DNA from: Phycisphaerales bacterium
GTDB lineage: Bacteria > Planctomycetota > Phycisphaerae > Phycisphaerales > UBA1924
Length of the DNA: 57,136 nucleotides
Reading direction: 5' to 3'
NCBI GenBank assembly: GCA_020853975.1
Contig: JADYXW010000012.1
Location: forward strand, 1-57,136
Positions 19,407 to 27,682 of this stretch are shown in pieces (position 1 is the first letter of the stretch; the number at the start of each line of letters is the position of its first letter). The translations under genes were made by a program, and so were the position numbers. The notes below the pieces were generated by a model. The model saw only the letters and a list, made by a program, of their open reading frames with translations, was not told where the DNA came from and ran no database searches.

Positions 19407-20314
19407 TCAAGATCAACCATGTGTCCATGAAGTTCGGGCGGTCCGTCGCCGTGAGCGATGCGACGTTCGATATTCCCGCCGGCGACAGCGTCGCGCTCTG
19501 GGGCCCGAACGGTGCGGGCAAGACCACGCTCATCCGCTGCGTACTCGGGCTCCTGCGGTTCCGCGGGTCCATCTCTCTCGACGGGCGCGACGTCAGGCGT
19601 GATGGAAAGCGCGCCAGGCTGCTCGTCGGCTACGTCCCCCAGGAGCTCGGCTTTCACGACGAGCTTGGCGTGAACGAGGCACTGCGCTTCTTTGCCGCGC
19701 TCAAGGGGCTGGATGCAGTCGATACAAGCGCGACTCTCGAGCACGTGGGGCTCGCGGGCCACGGCGGGAAGCGCGTGCGGGAGCTTTCGGGCGGCATGAA
19801 GCAGCGCTTGGCGCTCGCCATCGCCCTTCTGGGCAACCCGCCCGTGCTGGTGCTCGACGAGGTGACCGCGAGCCTCGATGCCGTGGGCCGCGCCGAGTTC
19901 GTCGGGCTGCTCGAACGCCTGTCCGGGGCCGGCCGCACCCTCCTCTTTGCCTCACACCGGCTGGATGAGGTCGCCACGCTGGCCCGGCGTGTGGTGGAGC
20001 TGGAGCAGGGGCGGGTCCGGCGCATCACGCCGGTGGCGGCGTTCGTCGCCGGGACCGAGCACGGGGCCGTGCTGCACCTGCACATCGCCGCCCATGCGAG
20101 GCAGGAAGCGATGCGATCCCTCTCCGAGGGCGGCTTCTCCCCCAAGCTCAATGGTGTCGGGCTGCTGGTGCCCGTGGCGGCCTCGCAGAAGGCCGCGCCG
20201 TTCCGCGTGCTCGCGGACGCCCGCATCGCGGTGGAGGACTTTGAGGTGGTCACGTCCGCCCATGCCGCGGACCTGGCCACCCGCGCCCGTGAGCGCAGGG
20301 AGACCCAGCCATGA
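19403..20314 (+). CDS. nosF: NosF, ABC transporter ATP-binding protein
   Basis: 303-residue ATPase. Walker A is GPNGAGKTT (about 34-42), the ABC signature is LSGGMKQRLALA, and Walker B is VLVLDEVTASLD. A C-terminal extension of about 85 residues (from GTEHGAVLHLHIAAHARQE) may serve in contacts with partners. It pairs with NosY to power NosD-dependent maturation of NosZ. Both ends overlap neighbours by four bases (GTG start within the nosD stop). Confidence 0.95.
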   Translation: MIKINHVSMKFGRSVAVSDATFDIPAGDSVALWGPNGAGKTTLIRCVLGLLRFRGSISLDGRDVRRDGKRARLLVGYVPQELGFHDELGVNEALRFFAALKGLDAVDTSATLEHVGLAGHGGKRVRELSGGMKQRLALAIALLGNPPVLVLDEVTASLDAVGRAEFVGLLERLSGAGRTLLFASHRLDEVATLARRVVELEQGRVRRITPVAAFVAGTEHGAVLHLHIAAHARQEAMRSLSEGGFSPKLNGVGLLVPVAASQKAAPFRVLADARIAVEDFEVVTSAHAADLATRARERRETQP

Positions 20315-21189
20315 CGACGCTCTCTCTTGCCCCGAACCCGGCGCTCCGAAGCCCGCCCTCGGCGCTTCGCAACACCCTGACCCTCGCGCGCCGCGAGCTG
20401 CGCGACGCGGTCCGCAGCCGCTGGTTCCTGCTCTACACCCTCGCCTTCACGGTGCTCGGGCTCGCGGTCTCGTTCGTGTCGGCGGCGGGCACGGGCGGCT
20501 CGGGCCTGTCCGGGTTCGGGCGGACAACCGCGGGGCTGGTGAACCTGGTGCTGCTGGTGGTGCCGCTGATGGCGCTGTCGGCGGGGGCCGCGTCCATCGC
20601 CTCCGATCGCGAGCGGGGCATGCTCTCCTACCTCTTCTCACAGCCCATGAACCCGAGCGAGCTGCTGCTCGGCAAGTTCCTCGGTCTCGCGGCGGCCCTG
20701 CTCGCCGCCATCTCGCTCGGACTGGGGTCCTGCGCCCTCATCCTCGCCTGGAAGGGTCTGCGCACCAACCCGCAGAGCATGTTCTGGCTCTGCGGCCTCG
20801 CGTTTATGCTCGCCCTCGGGATGCTGAGCGTTGGAATGCTCATCTCCACTCTGGCCCGGCGGGCGTCCGTCGCCGTCGGCACGGGGATCTTCGTGTGGCT
20901 CATGCTGGTGTTCGTCTCGGACCTTGCGCTCATGGCCGGCGCTGTCGCGCTTCGCCTGCGCATCGAGACGCTCTTCGCCGCTTCGCTCGTCAACCCGCTC
21001 CAGGTCTTCAAGATGTGGTCTCTGCACGCGGTGGACGCGAACCTCGATGTGTTGGGGCCCGCGGGTCTCTACGCCGTGGAGGAGTACGGGGCCCTGCTGC
21101 ACGTGATGTTCGCCGGCTGCATGGTCGCCTGGGTTGTGGTCCCTCTGCTGCTCGCGTCCGTGGTCCTCTCCCGGAGGTCTCCGCTATGA
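20311..21189 (+). CDS. nosY: NosY, ABC-2 type membrane permease
   Basis: 292-residue membrane protein with six predicted helices. It has the family block SIASDRERGMLSYLFSQPMN, followed by PSELLLGKFLGLAAALL, as in NosY and other ABC-2 permeases. The last helix is close to the C-terminus (WVVVPLLLASVVLSRRSPL). It forms the transport partner of NosF; stop and start codons overlap nosF and nosL by four bases, so the three are translationally coupled. Confidence 0.94.
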   Translation: MTTLSLAPNPALRSPPSALRNTLTLARRELRDAVRSRWFLLYTLAFTVLGLAVSFVSAAGTGGSGLSGFGRTTAGLVNLVLLVVPLMALSAGAASIASDRERGMLSYLFSQPMNPSELLLGKFLGLAAALLAAISLGLGSCALILAWKGLRTNPQSMFWLCGLAFMLALGMLSVGMLISTLARRASVAVGTGIFVWLMLVFVSDLALMAGAVALRLRIETLFAASLVNPLQVFKMWSLHAVDANLDVLGPAGLYAVEEYGALLHVMFAGCMVAWVVVPLLLASVVLSRRSPL

Positions 21190-21695
21190 ACCGCAGCCGA
21201 TCCATCGTGTGCATCGCCTTCGCGCTGGTCTCCGTGCTCACCGCGTGCCGGCAAGCGGTGCTCAGCGGCCCTCCGGAACTGCGCCTTGGTCGCAGCGAGT
21301 GCGGCGAGTGCGGGATGCTCATCAGCGAGGACCGCTGCTCGAGCGCCCTGCTCATCGACGCGAGCGGTCGGCGCGAGCACGTGCTCTATGACGACATCGG
21401 CTGCATGCTCGACGCGGAACGCCGGGGGCTGGATGGGGCCGTGGTCGCGGAGCGGTACGTGCATGACTATGGCACGCGGGCCTGGGTCGAGGCGAGCGCC
21501 GCGCACTTTGTCGCCGCGGACCGCGACTCGCTCCAGACCCCCATGGGCTCGGGCCTTGTGGCGTTTGCGAGCGCGGGAGACGCCGAAGCCTCGAGCAGGA
21601 CCCACAAGGGCCGGGTGCTCAACTACACAGCGCTCGCCGCGTACCGCAGGGCATGGATGGAGGAGCGGTTCGGCAAGCCGGGCGGTGGCGAGTAG
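21186..21695 (+). CDS. nosL: NosL copper chaperone lipoprotein
   Basis: Outer-face lipoprotein that delivers Cu(I) for NosZ assembly. 169 residues with lipobox LTAC (Cys 21). The copper-binding motif is SECGECGMLIS, with the CGM characteristic of NosL, then a domain with HVLYDDIGCMLDAE, YVHDYGTRAWVEASAAHFV and TPMGSGLVAFAS, all typical of the family. It is the last structural gene of the nos cluster. Copper supply links it functionally with the copper-efflux operon at the left end, though no shared regulation is visible. Confidence 0.95.
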   Translation: MNRSRSIVCIAFALVSVLTACRQAVLSGPPELRLGRSECGECGMLISEDRCSSALLIDASGRREHVLYDDIGCMLDAERRGLDGAVVAERYVHDYGTRAWVEASAAHFVAADRDSLQTPMGSGLVAFASAGDAEASSRTHKGRVLNYTALAAYRRAWMEERFGKPGGGE

Positions 21696-21732
21696 GCCGA
21701 TCTTCGTCCCGAGGCGAGCGCGGAGTTCCCCC

Positions 21733-22125
21733 ATGGTCTCCCAAACGACGGAATACGCCCTTCGTGCGATGACCCACCTCGCCGTAGCAGCCGGTGCCTC
21801 CTGCACCAGCCGCGAGATCGCCGGGGCTACAGGGGTCCCGCGCAGTTACCTCTCCAAGATCATGAGAAGCCTTGTGCGGGCGAGCCTGGTCCGCTCGTGC
21901 CGGGGAAAGCACGGCGGATTCAGACTGGCACGAGACCCCGCTGTCGTCTCGGTCTTGGATATCGCGACCGCCATCGACCCCATCCGGCCTCCGGGGTACT
22001 CGCGGTTTCACCGCTGTCTCAACGAAGCGCAGCTCCAGATGGAGCAGGTCCTGCGAGTGACGACCCTTGCCACGGTCGCCCGTACGGTGGGCGACCAGCG
22101 GGTGGACCCCCGCAAACTGGCCTAG
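21733..22125 (+). CDS. Rrf2-family transcriptional regulator
   Basis: 130 residues starting MVSQTTEYALRAMTHLA, with a winged helix (REIAGATGVPRSYLSKIMRSL) and wing segment GKHGGFRLARDP, then VLDIATAIDP. The C-terminal part has only one Cys (FHRCLNEAQ), not the spaced three-Cys cluster of NsrR/IscR, so an Fe-S cluster as in those proteins is doubtful unless other residues serve. It follows nosL by 37 bases on the same strand and may regulate the nos cluster, possibly in response to nitric oxide or redox state; that is inference. Confidence 0.85.
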   Translation: MVSQTTEYALRAMTHLAVAAGASCTSREIAGATGVPRSYLSKIMRSLVRASLVRSCRGKHGGFRLARDPAVVSVLDIATAIDPIRPPGYSRFHRCLNEAQLQMEQVLRVTTLATVARTVGDQRVDPRKLA

Positions 22126-22230
22126 TCGGGTCGGGGGCCACGTCGGGTACACCCGCCGGACCCACCTGCCGAGCCCCGGTCGGAACGAATCCCCCATCTC
22201 TCTCAGACCATTGAGTACGCCCTTCGCTCC

Positions 22231-22512
22231 ATGGTGCATCTGGCTTCGCTGGCCCCGGAGACGGCGCACAACAGCGAGGTGATCGCCCGGCGCACAGGTG
22301 TGCCACGGGGCTGCCTGTCGAAGATCCTCAGAGACCCGGTGCTGGCACGGCTCATCCGCTCACGCCGCGGCCCCAACGGCGGGTTCACGCTCGCCCGCAC
22401 CCCGGAGGACATCTCCATCCTCGACGTGATCAACGCGGTTGATCCCTCGCACCGACAGGAGCCCCACTTGCACGGGGCCCCTTTTCTTGCGCCCCCGTAC
22501 GCTCCGGCATGA
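22231..22512 (+). pseudogene. Decayed tandem copy of the Rrf2 regulator
   Basis: The frame encodes the same pattern as the neighbour: LSQTIEYALRSMVHLASLA, VIARRTGVPRGCLSKILRD, RGPNGGFTLARTPEDISILDV, NAVDP. The segment before Met at 22231 is protein-like back to 22198, but has no ATG, GTG or TTG; where the neighbour has CCCCCATGGTC, this copy has CCCCCATCTC. Starting at 22231 would lose the first helix. The protein also ends soon after NAVDP, lacking the C-terminal dimer helix. The TGA stop overlaps the xylB ATG (ATGA). A non-standard ATT start at 22210 cannot be excluded. Confidence 0.65.
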
Positions 22513-24050
22513 CGCTGCTGCTCGGCATCGACGTCGGCACCTCCGCTGTCAAAGCCCTGGTCTGCGATGAGCGGGGCACGATCATCGCGGCGGCCTCTGC
22601 GCCGTTGGAACTGAGCACCCCGCGGGCGGGCTGGTCCGAGCAGGACCCAAGGCAGTGGTGGAGGGCCACCGTGGCTGCCGTGCGGGCGGTCGTGCAAAGC
22701 CCAGGTGTGCACGCGTCATCGATCAGGGCCGTTGGCCTCTCGGGCCAGATGCACGGCCTTGTGCTGATGGGAGCGGACGTTCGGGGCCCTTGCCCGTCGG
22801 CCCTGCGGCCCGCCATTCTCTGGAACGACCAGCGCTGCGCACCACAGTGCGCTCGAATCGAGGAGCTCGCGGGCGGGCGTGCCGCCTTGGTGCGGGCCTG
22901 TGGGAACGCGGCCCTGGCGGGGTTCACCGCCCCGAAGATCCTCTGGGTGCGGGAGCACGAGCCAGAGACCTTCCACAGAGCCTCCGTCCTTCTCCTTCCG
23001 AAGGACTACATCCGGCTCTGCCTCACGGGCGCGGCGGCGCAGGATGTCTCCGACGCCTCTGGAACCATGCTGCTGGACGCAGCAACCCGCCGGTGGAATG
23101 CGTCGTTCCTTTCTCGGCTCGGCCTCGACCCGGCGCTCCTGCCCCCGGTCCTGGAATCCGCGGCTCCGGCGGGCACGCTCACCCCGCTGGCCTCCGCCGA
23201 CCTCGGGCTGCCCCCCGGCGCGCTGGTCGCCGCGGGGGCTGGCGACAACATGGCCGGCGCGATCGGCGCGGGGGTTGTGGAGGCCGGGCAGTGCCTGGCC
23301 ACGATCGGCACCAGCGGCGTGATCTACACGCATTCGCGGGAGCCGCGCGCCGACCTTCCGATCGCGGAGGGGGCTCCGAGCGGGCGGACTCACCTCTTCC
23401 TCGCCGGCGATGGCGACGCGTTCAGACCGGGTGGCTTCTCGATCACGGGATGCACGCTCTCCGCGGGCGGCTCGCTCCAGTGGCTCCACGACGCGCTCTT
23501 CCCCGACGTCTCCTACGACCAGCTCCTTGCCGACGCGGCGGCGGTGAGCCCCGGTGCGGAGGGCCTGTTCTTCCTGCCCTACCTCACCGGAGAGCGTGCT
23601 CCCCACCCGGACCCCAACGCCCGCGGAGCGTTCGTGGGCCTCTCGCTTAGGCACCGACGTGGGCACCTTGTTCGCGCGGTCCTTGAGGGCGTGACCTTCA
23701 CCATGGCCCAGATCCTGGCGATCCAGGGGTCGCTCGGACTGAATCCTCCGGTCGTTCGCCTGGGTGGGGGCGGGGCCCGCAGCGCCCTGTGGCGCCAGAT
23801 GCAGGCGGATGTGTACGGCAAGCCCGTGACCCTCACAAACACGGAGGATGGCCCGGCGCTGGGCGCCGCGATGCTGGGCGGCGTCGCGGCCGGGGTGTGG
23901 GGATCGGTGCCGGAGGCATGCCGCGCCGTGGTGCGTGAGACCCACCGCATTGAACCGGCTGAGCCGGAGCGATATCTCGCCGTACAGGCGGTCTTTGATC
24001 GGTTGTATCACGACCTCAGGCCCGCGTTCGGGGATATGTCGCGTCTGTGA
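22509..24050 (+). CDS. xylB: Xylulokinase (FGGY family)
   Basis: Phosphorylates D-xylulose to xylulose 5-phosphate. 513 residues. The N-terminal ATPase-fold phosphate motif is LLGIDVGTSAVKALVCDE, followed by GWSEQDPRQWW and the sugar-site block LSGQMHGLVLM. The catalytic Asp lies in GAGDNMAGAIGAG, and the C-terminal half has PYLTGERAPHPDPNARG and RLGGGGARSALWRQ. All fit xylulokinase better than glycerol kinase or other FGGY members. The ATG overlaps the stop of the decayed Rrf2 frame, and a xylose-isomerase-like gene follows after 130 bases, making a short pentose pathway. Confidence 0.92.
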   Translation: MTLLLGIDVGTSAVKALVCDERGTIIAAASAPLELSTPRAGWSEQDPRQWWRATVAAVRAVVQSPGVHASSIRAVGLSGQMHGLVLMGADVRGPCPSALRPAILWNDQRCAPQCARIEELAGGRAALVRACGNAALAGFTAPKILWVREHEPETFHRASVLLLPKDYIRLCLTGAAAQDVSDASGTMLLDAATRRWNASFLSRLGLDPALLPPVLESAAPAGTLTPLASADLGLPPGALVAAGAGDNMAGAIGAGVVEAGQCLATIGTSGVIYTHSREPRADLPIAEGAPSGRTHLFLAGDGDAFRPGGFSITGCTLSAGGSLQWLHDALFPDVSYDQLLADAAAVSPGAEGLFFLPYLTGERAPHPDPNARGAFVGLSLRHRRGHLVRAVLEGVTFTMAQILAIQGSLGLNPPVVRLGGGGARSALWRQMQADVYGKPVTLTNTEDGPALGAAMLGGVAAGVWGSVPEACRAVVRETHRIEPAEPERYLAVQAVFDRLYHDLRPAFGDMSRL

Positions 24051-24180
24051 GCCGCGGGATTCCGCCGCCCGTGGCTCCCGAGCAGGCGTGGCGGACCAAT
24101 ACCCGCCGCCCGAGGCGTGGCCGGCTTGCCCGATGTGGCTCAGGATACCAAGGGGCGGCGTGGCACCCAACGCCCGAGGT

Positions 24181-25362
24181 ATGATCGCGCCCATGCCACT
24201 CCAAGACCTTCGCGCCCAGGCCCAGCGCCGCACTCCGGGGCAGATGCTCGCCCACTTGAACGCGTTCACCCTTGCCCCCCGGTTCTCAGCCGGAATCTGG
24301 TTCTTTTCGCCAGCATCTTCGCGATTTCACGCGAAGTACTCCCGCGACCTCTCCATCGAGGAACGCTTGGAGATCGCCGCCTCGCTCGCACCCTTCGGTC
24401 TCACCGCGCTCGAGGCCCACTACCCCAACGAGATCAACGAGAACAACGCTTCCCTGTGGCGGGCATTCGCCGCTCAGACGGGCATCCGCGTCCTCACGGT
24501 GATTCCGCTCCTGTTCTGGGATGAGCAGTTTGAGTTCGGCTCGCTTTCCAGCCCGCTGCCGGCGGCAAGGGCAGCAGCCATCGAGCGAACCACTTCGGCC
24601 CTCCGTCTCAACAAGGAACTGGACACCGATTTCGCGGTGGTGTGGCCCGGGATCGACGGCTATGAGAACGGCTTCGGGCTGGACTTCGTCGCCGCCCGCG
24701 ACCGCTTCGCCTCCGGCCTCGCGACCGCCATGGACGCCGTTCCGGGCGTGCGGATCGCCTTTGAGCCCAAGCCCTACGAGCCCAGGGGCCGCATTCTGTA
24801 CGGCACGACCCCCGAGGGCGTGCTGCTCGGGCATGACGTCGAGCGCCGGCTGACCTCACCAGCGAACAGGTCGCTGCTCGCGCAGGGCCACACGCTCTGC
24901 TGCATGAACCCGGAGGTGGGGCACGTGCTCATGGGCTTTGAAGACCTGGCGTGCGCTTTCAGTTGGCCCCTGCAGGAGGCCCGCCTCGCGCACAGCCACT
25001 GGAACAGCCAGCCCCTGGGCAACTACGACCAGGACCTCAGCGCCGGTGTCGTTTCGCCCGAGCTGCTCGAAGCCCTCGTGTACACCCTCAAGATGTACGA
25101 GTACCGCGGGTATTTCGGCATCGACGTCAACCCGGAGCGCATGCCTGTCGACGTGGCTCTCCGCAACTCCTTCGACGCCATCCGGGCCGCGATCGACCGC
25201 GTCGAAGGGCTCGACCATGAGGCGGTCCTGTTCTCGCACAATCAGCCTGATCAGGCCCGGGGCTGGCTCGAGGCCTACCTCACGCGGGCCCGCGCCGCCC
25301 GGCCGCAGGCGCTGTCGCCGCTTCCCCGTCCGGGCCCGCTCGCGGCACGCCCGACCCGTTGA
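24181..25362 (+). CDS. Xylose-isomerase-like TIM-barrel protein
   Basis: 393 residues with the metal-dependent aldose isomerase signature IAFEPKPYEPRG (metal-binding Glu and Lys region), MNPEVGHVLMGFEDLACAF and LAHSHWNSQP. The N-terminus is FSAGIWFFSPASSRFHAKYS and the C-terminus YRGYFGIDVNPERMP. The pattern is that of xylose-isomerase-type enzymes, but the sequence is divergent from E. coli XylA, so the substrate (xylose or another aldose) is an inference supported by the xylulokinase before it. ATG at 24181 or 24193 may be used; GAGG lies just before 24181, which is better spaced for 24193. Confidence 0.8.
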   Translation: MIAPMPLQDLRAQAQRRTPGQMLAHLNAFTLAPRFSAGIWFFSPASSRFHAKYSRDLSIEERLEIAASLAPFGLTALEAHYPNEINENNASLWRAFAAQTGIRVLTVIPLLFWDEQFEFGSLSSPLPAARAAAIERTTSALRLNKELDTDFAVVWPGIDGYENGFGLDFVAARDRFASGLATAMDAVPGVRIAFEPKPYEPRGRILYGTTPEGVLLGHDVERRLTSPANRSLLAQGHTLCCMNPEVGHVLMGFEDLACAFSWPLQEARLAHSHWNSQPLGNYDQDLSAGVVSPELLEALVYTLKMYEYRGYFGIDVNPERMPVDVALRNSFDAIRAAIDRVEGLDHEAVLFSHNQPDQARGWLEAYLTRARAARPQALSPLPRPGPLAARPTR

Positions 25363-25392
25363 TATCCTCCCGCCGACACTCAGGAGCCTTCC

Positions 25393-26082
25393 ATGACCAG
25401 CACTGCCGCGTCCAAGACCGATCGCCTCATCGCCGTCTCCGGGGCGGTGATCGCCGTTACACTCGCGCTGGGTCTGCGAGACTCCACGCCCGCGATCGCC
25501 CAGAACGCCGCCGCTCCCCAGGCCGGCACCCAGGCGGGCGCCATGCGCGTCGCAACCGTTGACGTGCTGCAACTCGCGGAGAGACTGGTCGCCAGCGAAC
25601 GCTACCGCGCCGGGCGCGAGACAAACGCGGCGAGCCTCTCAAAGCCCCTCCAGGCGATGCTCGACGAGCTCAAGGGGCTCGAGGCCCGGTACTCGACGCT
25701 CGCGGCGGACAGCCCCGAACGGGCGCCGATCCAGGAAGCCTACCAGGAGAAATCGCAGGCGTTCCAGAAGTCACAGCAGGATGCGCAGGTGAGCGACGAG
25801 CGCTTCAAGGCAACGCAGGTTGGGGAGGCCTACCGGCTCGTCGTGACCGCGGCGGACCAGATCGCGGCAGAACTTGGCTACACGCTTGTTCTCGCCAGCC
25901 GCACAGGCGTCCCTGATGTCCGCTCCGACAACGTGCCCGGCGCGGTGCAGGAAATGCTCGCGAGGCCGGTCCTGCGAGCCCCCGCCTCGGACGATCTGAC
26001 CGACCGCGTCGCTGTCAAGCTGGGGCTGATCCCCGAGCCCGTGAAGGCCGTGCCGGTCACCGACCCCGTACCTCCGAAGTAG
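25393..26082 (+). CDS. Skp/OmpH-like periplasmic chaperone
   Basis: 229-residue secreted protein. A signal-anchor (about 15-35) precedes MRVATVDVLQLAERLVASERY, the family start where the strand leads into a helical hairpin. The tentacle-like helices lie at about 75-150 (ELKGLEARYSTLAADSPER, EKSQAFQKSQQDAQVSDERF), followed by the closing strand ELGYTLVLASR. Skp-like proteins keep outer-membrane proteins soluble in the periplasm. The 3' end overlaps that of lipB by 26 bases on the opposite strand. ATG is preceded by CAGGAG. Confidence 0.78.
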   Translation: MTSTAASKTDRLIAVSGAVIAVTLALGLRDSTPAIAQNAAAPQAGTQAGAMRVATVDVLQLAERLVASERYRAGRETNAASLSKPLQAMLDELKGLEARYSTLAADSPERAPIQEAYQEKSQAFQKSQQDAQVSDERFKATQVGEAYRLVVTAADQIAAELGYTLVLASRTGVPDVRSDNVPGAVQEMLARPVLRAPASDDLTDRVAVKLGLIPEPVKAVPVTDPVPPK

Positions 26083-26797
26083 CCGAGGCGTCCGCCCGCT
26101 TCCGCAGCGCGACATGCCACGCCGTCCCGAGCCGCGCGCGCAGCGCTCCGTCCAGCACTTCTCGTACTCGCCCCATGGTTGGGCACGCAGCGCCCAGCTC
26201 CCGCTCCAGGCTCGTCACCTCGCGACCCGCCAGTCCGCAGGGCACGATGAGCGAAAAGTGTGAGAGGTTGGTCCGCACGTTGATCGCCAGCCCGTGCATC
26301 GACACCCATCGTCTGAAACGCACCCCCATCGCGCAGACTTTGGCCCTGGGCTCGCGGAGCGTCCAGACGCCGGTAGCGCCCTGCTCGCGCCCGGTGCTTA
26401 GACCGAAGGCCTCGCAGGTGTCGATCACCGCGTCCTCCAGCAGTCTCATGTAGTCGTGCACGCCCAGGTTGTAGAGGTTGATATCCAGGATTGGGTACAT
26501 CACCAGCTGGCCCGGGCCGTGGTAGGTGATGTCCCCACCCCGGTCGGTCTCCGCGACCGCCACTCCCGCCGACGCGAGCTGGGCCGTTGTCGCCAGCAGG
26601 TGCGATCCGGCGCCCGCCCGCCTTGAAACCGTGATCACCGGGTTGTGTTCTACCGTGAGCAGGAAACCGCCCTGAGGGGGCCCTCCGGCGGCCCGTGAAG
26701 CTTCCACGTCCGCGACCCGGCGACACTGCGCCTCGTACGCCGCCTCATAGCCCAGGCGGCCCAGGTCCAGGGATGTCACAGCCGGTTCGGAGGTCAC
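26057..26797 (-). CDS. lipB: Octanoyl-(acyl-carrier-protein)-protein N-octanoyltransferase LipB
   Basis: Transfers octanoate from ACP to lipoyl domains, the first step of lipoate assembly. 246 residues, normal length. Motifs are TVEHNPVITVSRR, DRGGDITYHGPGQLVMYPIL (lipoyl-site block), the catalytic Lys in AKVCAMGVRFRRWVSMHGLA, and the catalytic Cys in FSLIVPCGLAGREVTSL. The gene is transcribed alone on the minus strand, and its start lies 54 bases from the divergent lpxA start. The lipoyl synthase LipA is not in the window. Confidence 0.96.
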   Translation of the reverse strand: MTSEPAVTSLDLGRLGYEAAYEAQCRRVADVEASRAAGGPPQGGFLLTVEHNPVITVSRRAGAGSHLLATTAQLASAGVAVAETDRGGDITYHGPGQLVMYPILDINLYNLGVHDYMRLLEDAVIDTCEAFGLSTGREQGATGVWTLREPRAKVCAMGVRFRRWVSMHGLAINVRTNLSHFSLIVPCGLAGREVTSLERELGAACPTMGRVREVLDGALRARLGTAWHVALRKRADASATSEVRGR

Positions 26798-26851
26798 GGC
26801 GCATCGTACGCGGGCCCGGCCGGGCCCCGTCCGTTCCTATCATCCTCCCCC

Positions 26852-27682
26852 ATGACCGACGCACCCACCCAGCCCTCCATCCATCCGACCGCCATCATCG
26901 ATCCGCTGTGCGAGCTGGCCCCGGGCGTCCAGATCGGCCCCTGGTGCGTCCTCACGGGCCAGGTGAAGCTTGGCAAGGGCGTGCGCCTTCTGGCGAACGT
27001 ACACATCCACGGCCCGGTGACCGTCGGCGACAACACGATCCTCTACCCCTTCGCGTGCATCGGCTTCCCCCCCCAGGACTTCAAGTTCAAACCCGGCGAC
27101 CCCACCGCGGGTGTGCGCATCGGGCCCGACTGCATTATCCGCGAGTCCGTCACCGTGCACGCCGCCACGCGCACCGACGTTCCAACCTCCCTTGGCACCC
27201 GGGTCTTCATGATGGCCTGCTCGCACGTGGGCCACGACGGGCAGGTCGGCAACAACGTCATCCTCGCCAACTCTGCCCTCATCGCCGGGCACGGGCAGGT
27301 GGGCGACAACGTGATGTTCAGCGGCAACGCCGCCATCCATCAGTTCACGCGCGTCGGGCGACTGGCATTCATCACGGGCAACGAGGGGTCCTCGATGGAC
27401 GTGCCCCCGTTCTGCACGCTCGGCAGCCGCAACACCATCCACACCGTGAACCTGGTGGGCATGCGCCGCAGCGGCATGTCGCGCGGGCACGTGACAGCCG
27501 TGCGCGATGCGTTCTGGCACGTGCTCCGCAGGCGGCTGCCCCGGCGCGAGGTGGTTGCGCTGCTCGAGGAGCGCGGGCGCGACTGTCCGCCCGTGATGGA
27601 GATGGCAAGGTTCGTCGCAGAGGCCAAGCGTCCCATCGCGCGGGGCTTTGACCGGGCGTTGCTGGAGGAAGTGGACGCGTGA
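26852..27682 (+). CDS. lpxA: UDP-N-acetylglucosamine O-acyltransferase LpxA
   Basis: First enzyme of lipid A synthesis. 276 residues, starting with IHPTAIIDPLCELAPGVQIGPW, the opening hexapeptide coils of the left-handed beta-helix. The catalytic His is in CSHVGHDGQVGNNVILAN, followed by GHGQVGDNVMFSGNAAIHQF and DVPPFCTLG. The C-terminal helical domain is present (MRRSGMSRGHVTAVRDAFW). Its presence indicates lipopolysaccharide in an outer membrane. No other lpx gene lies nearby. The stop overlaps the GTG start of the next gene. Confidence 0.95.
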   Translation: MTDAPTQPSIHPTAIIDPLCELAPGVQIGPWCVLTGQVKLGKGVRLLANVHIHGPVTVGDNTILYPFACIGFPPQDFKFKPGDPTAGVRIGPDCIIRESVTVHAATRTDVPTSLGTRVFMMACSHVGHDGQVGNNVILANSALIAGHGQVGDNVMFSGNAAIHQFTRVGRLAFITGNEGSSMDVPPFCTLGSRNTIHTVNLVGMRRSGMSRGHVTAVRDAFWHVLRRRLPRREVVALLEERGRDCPPVMEMARFVAEAKRPIARGFDRALLEEVDA

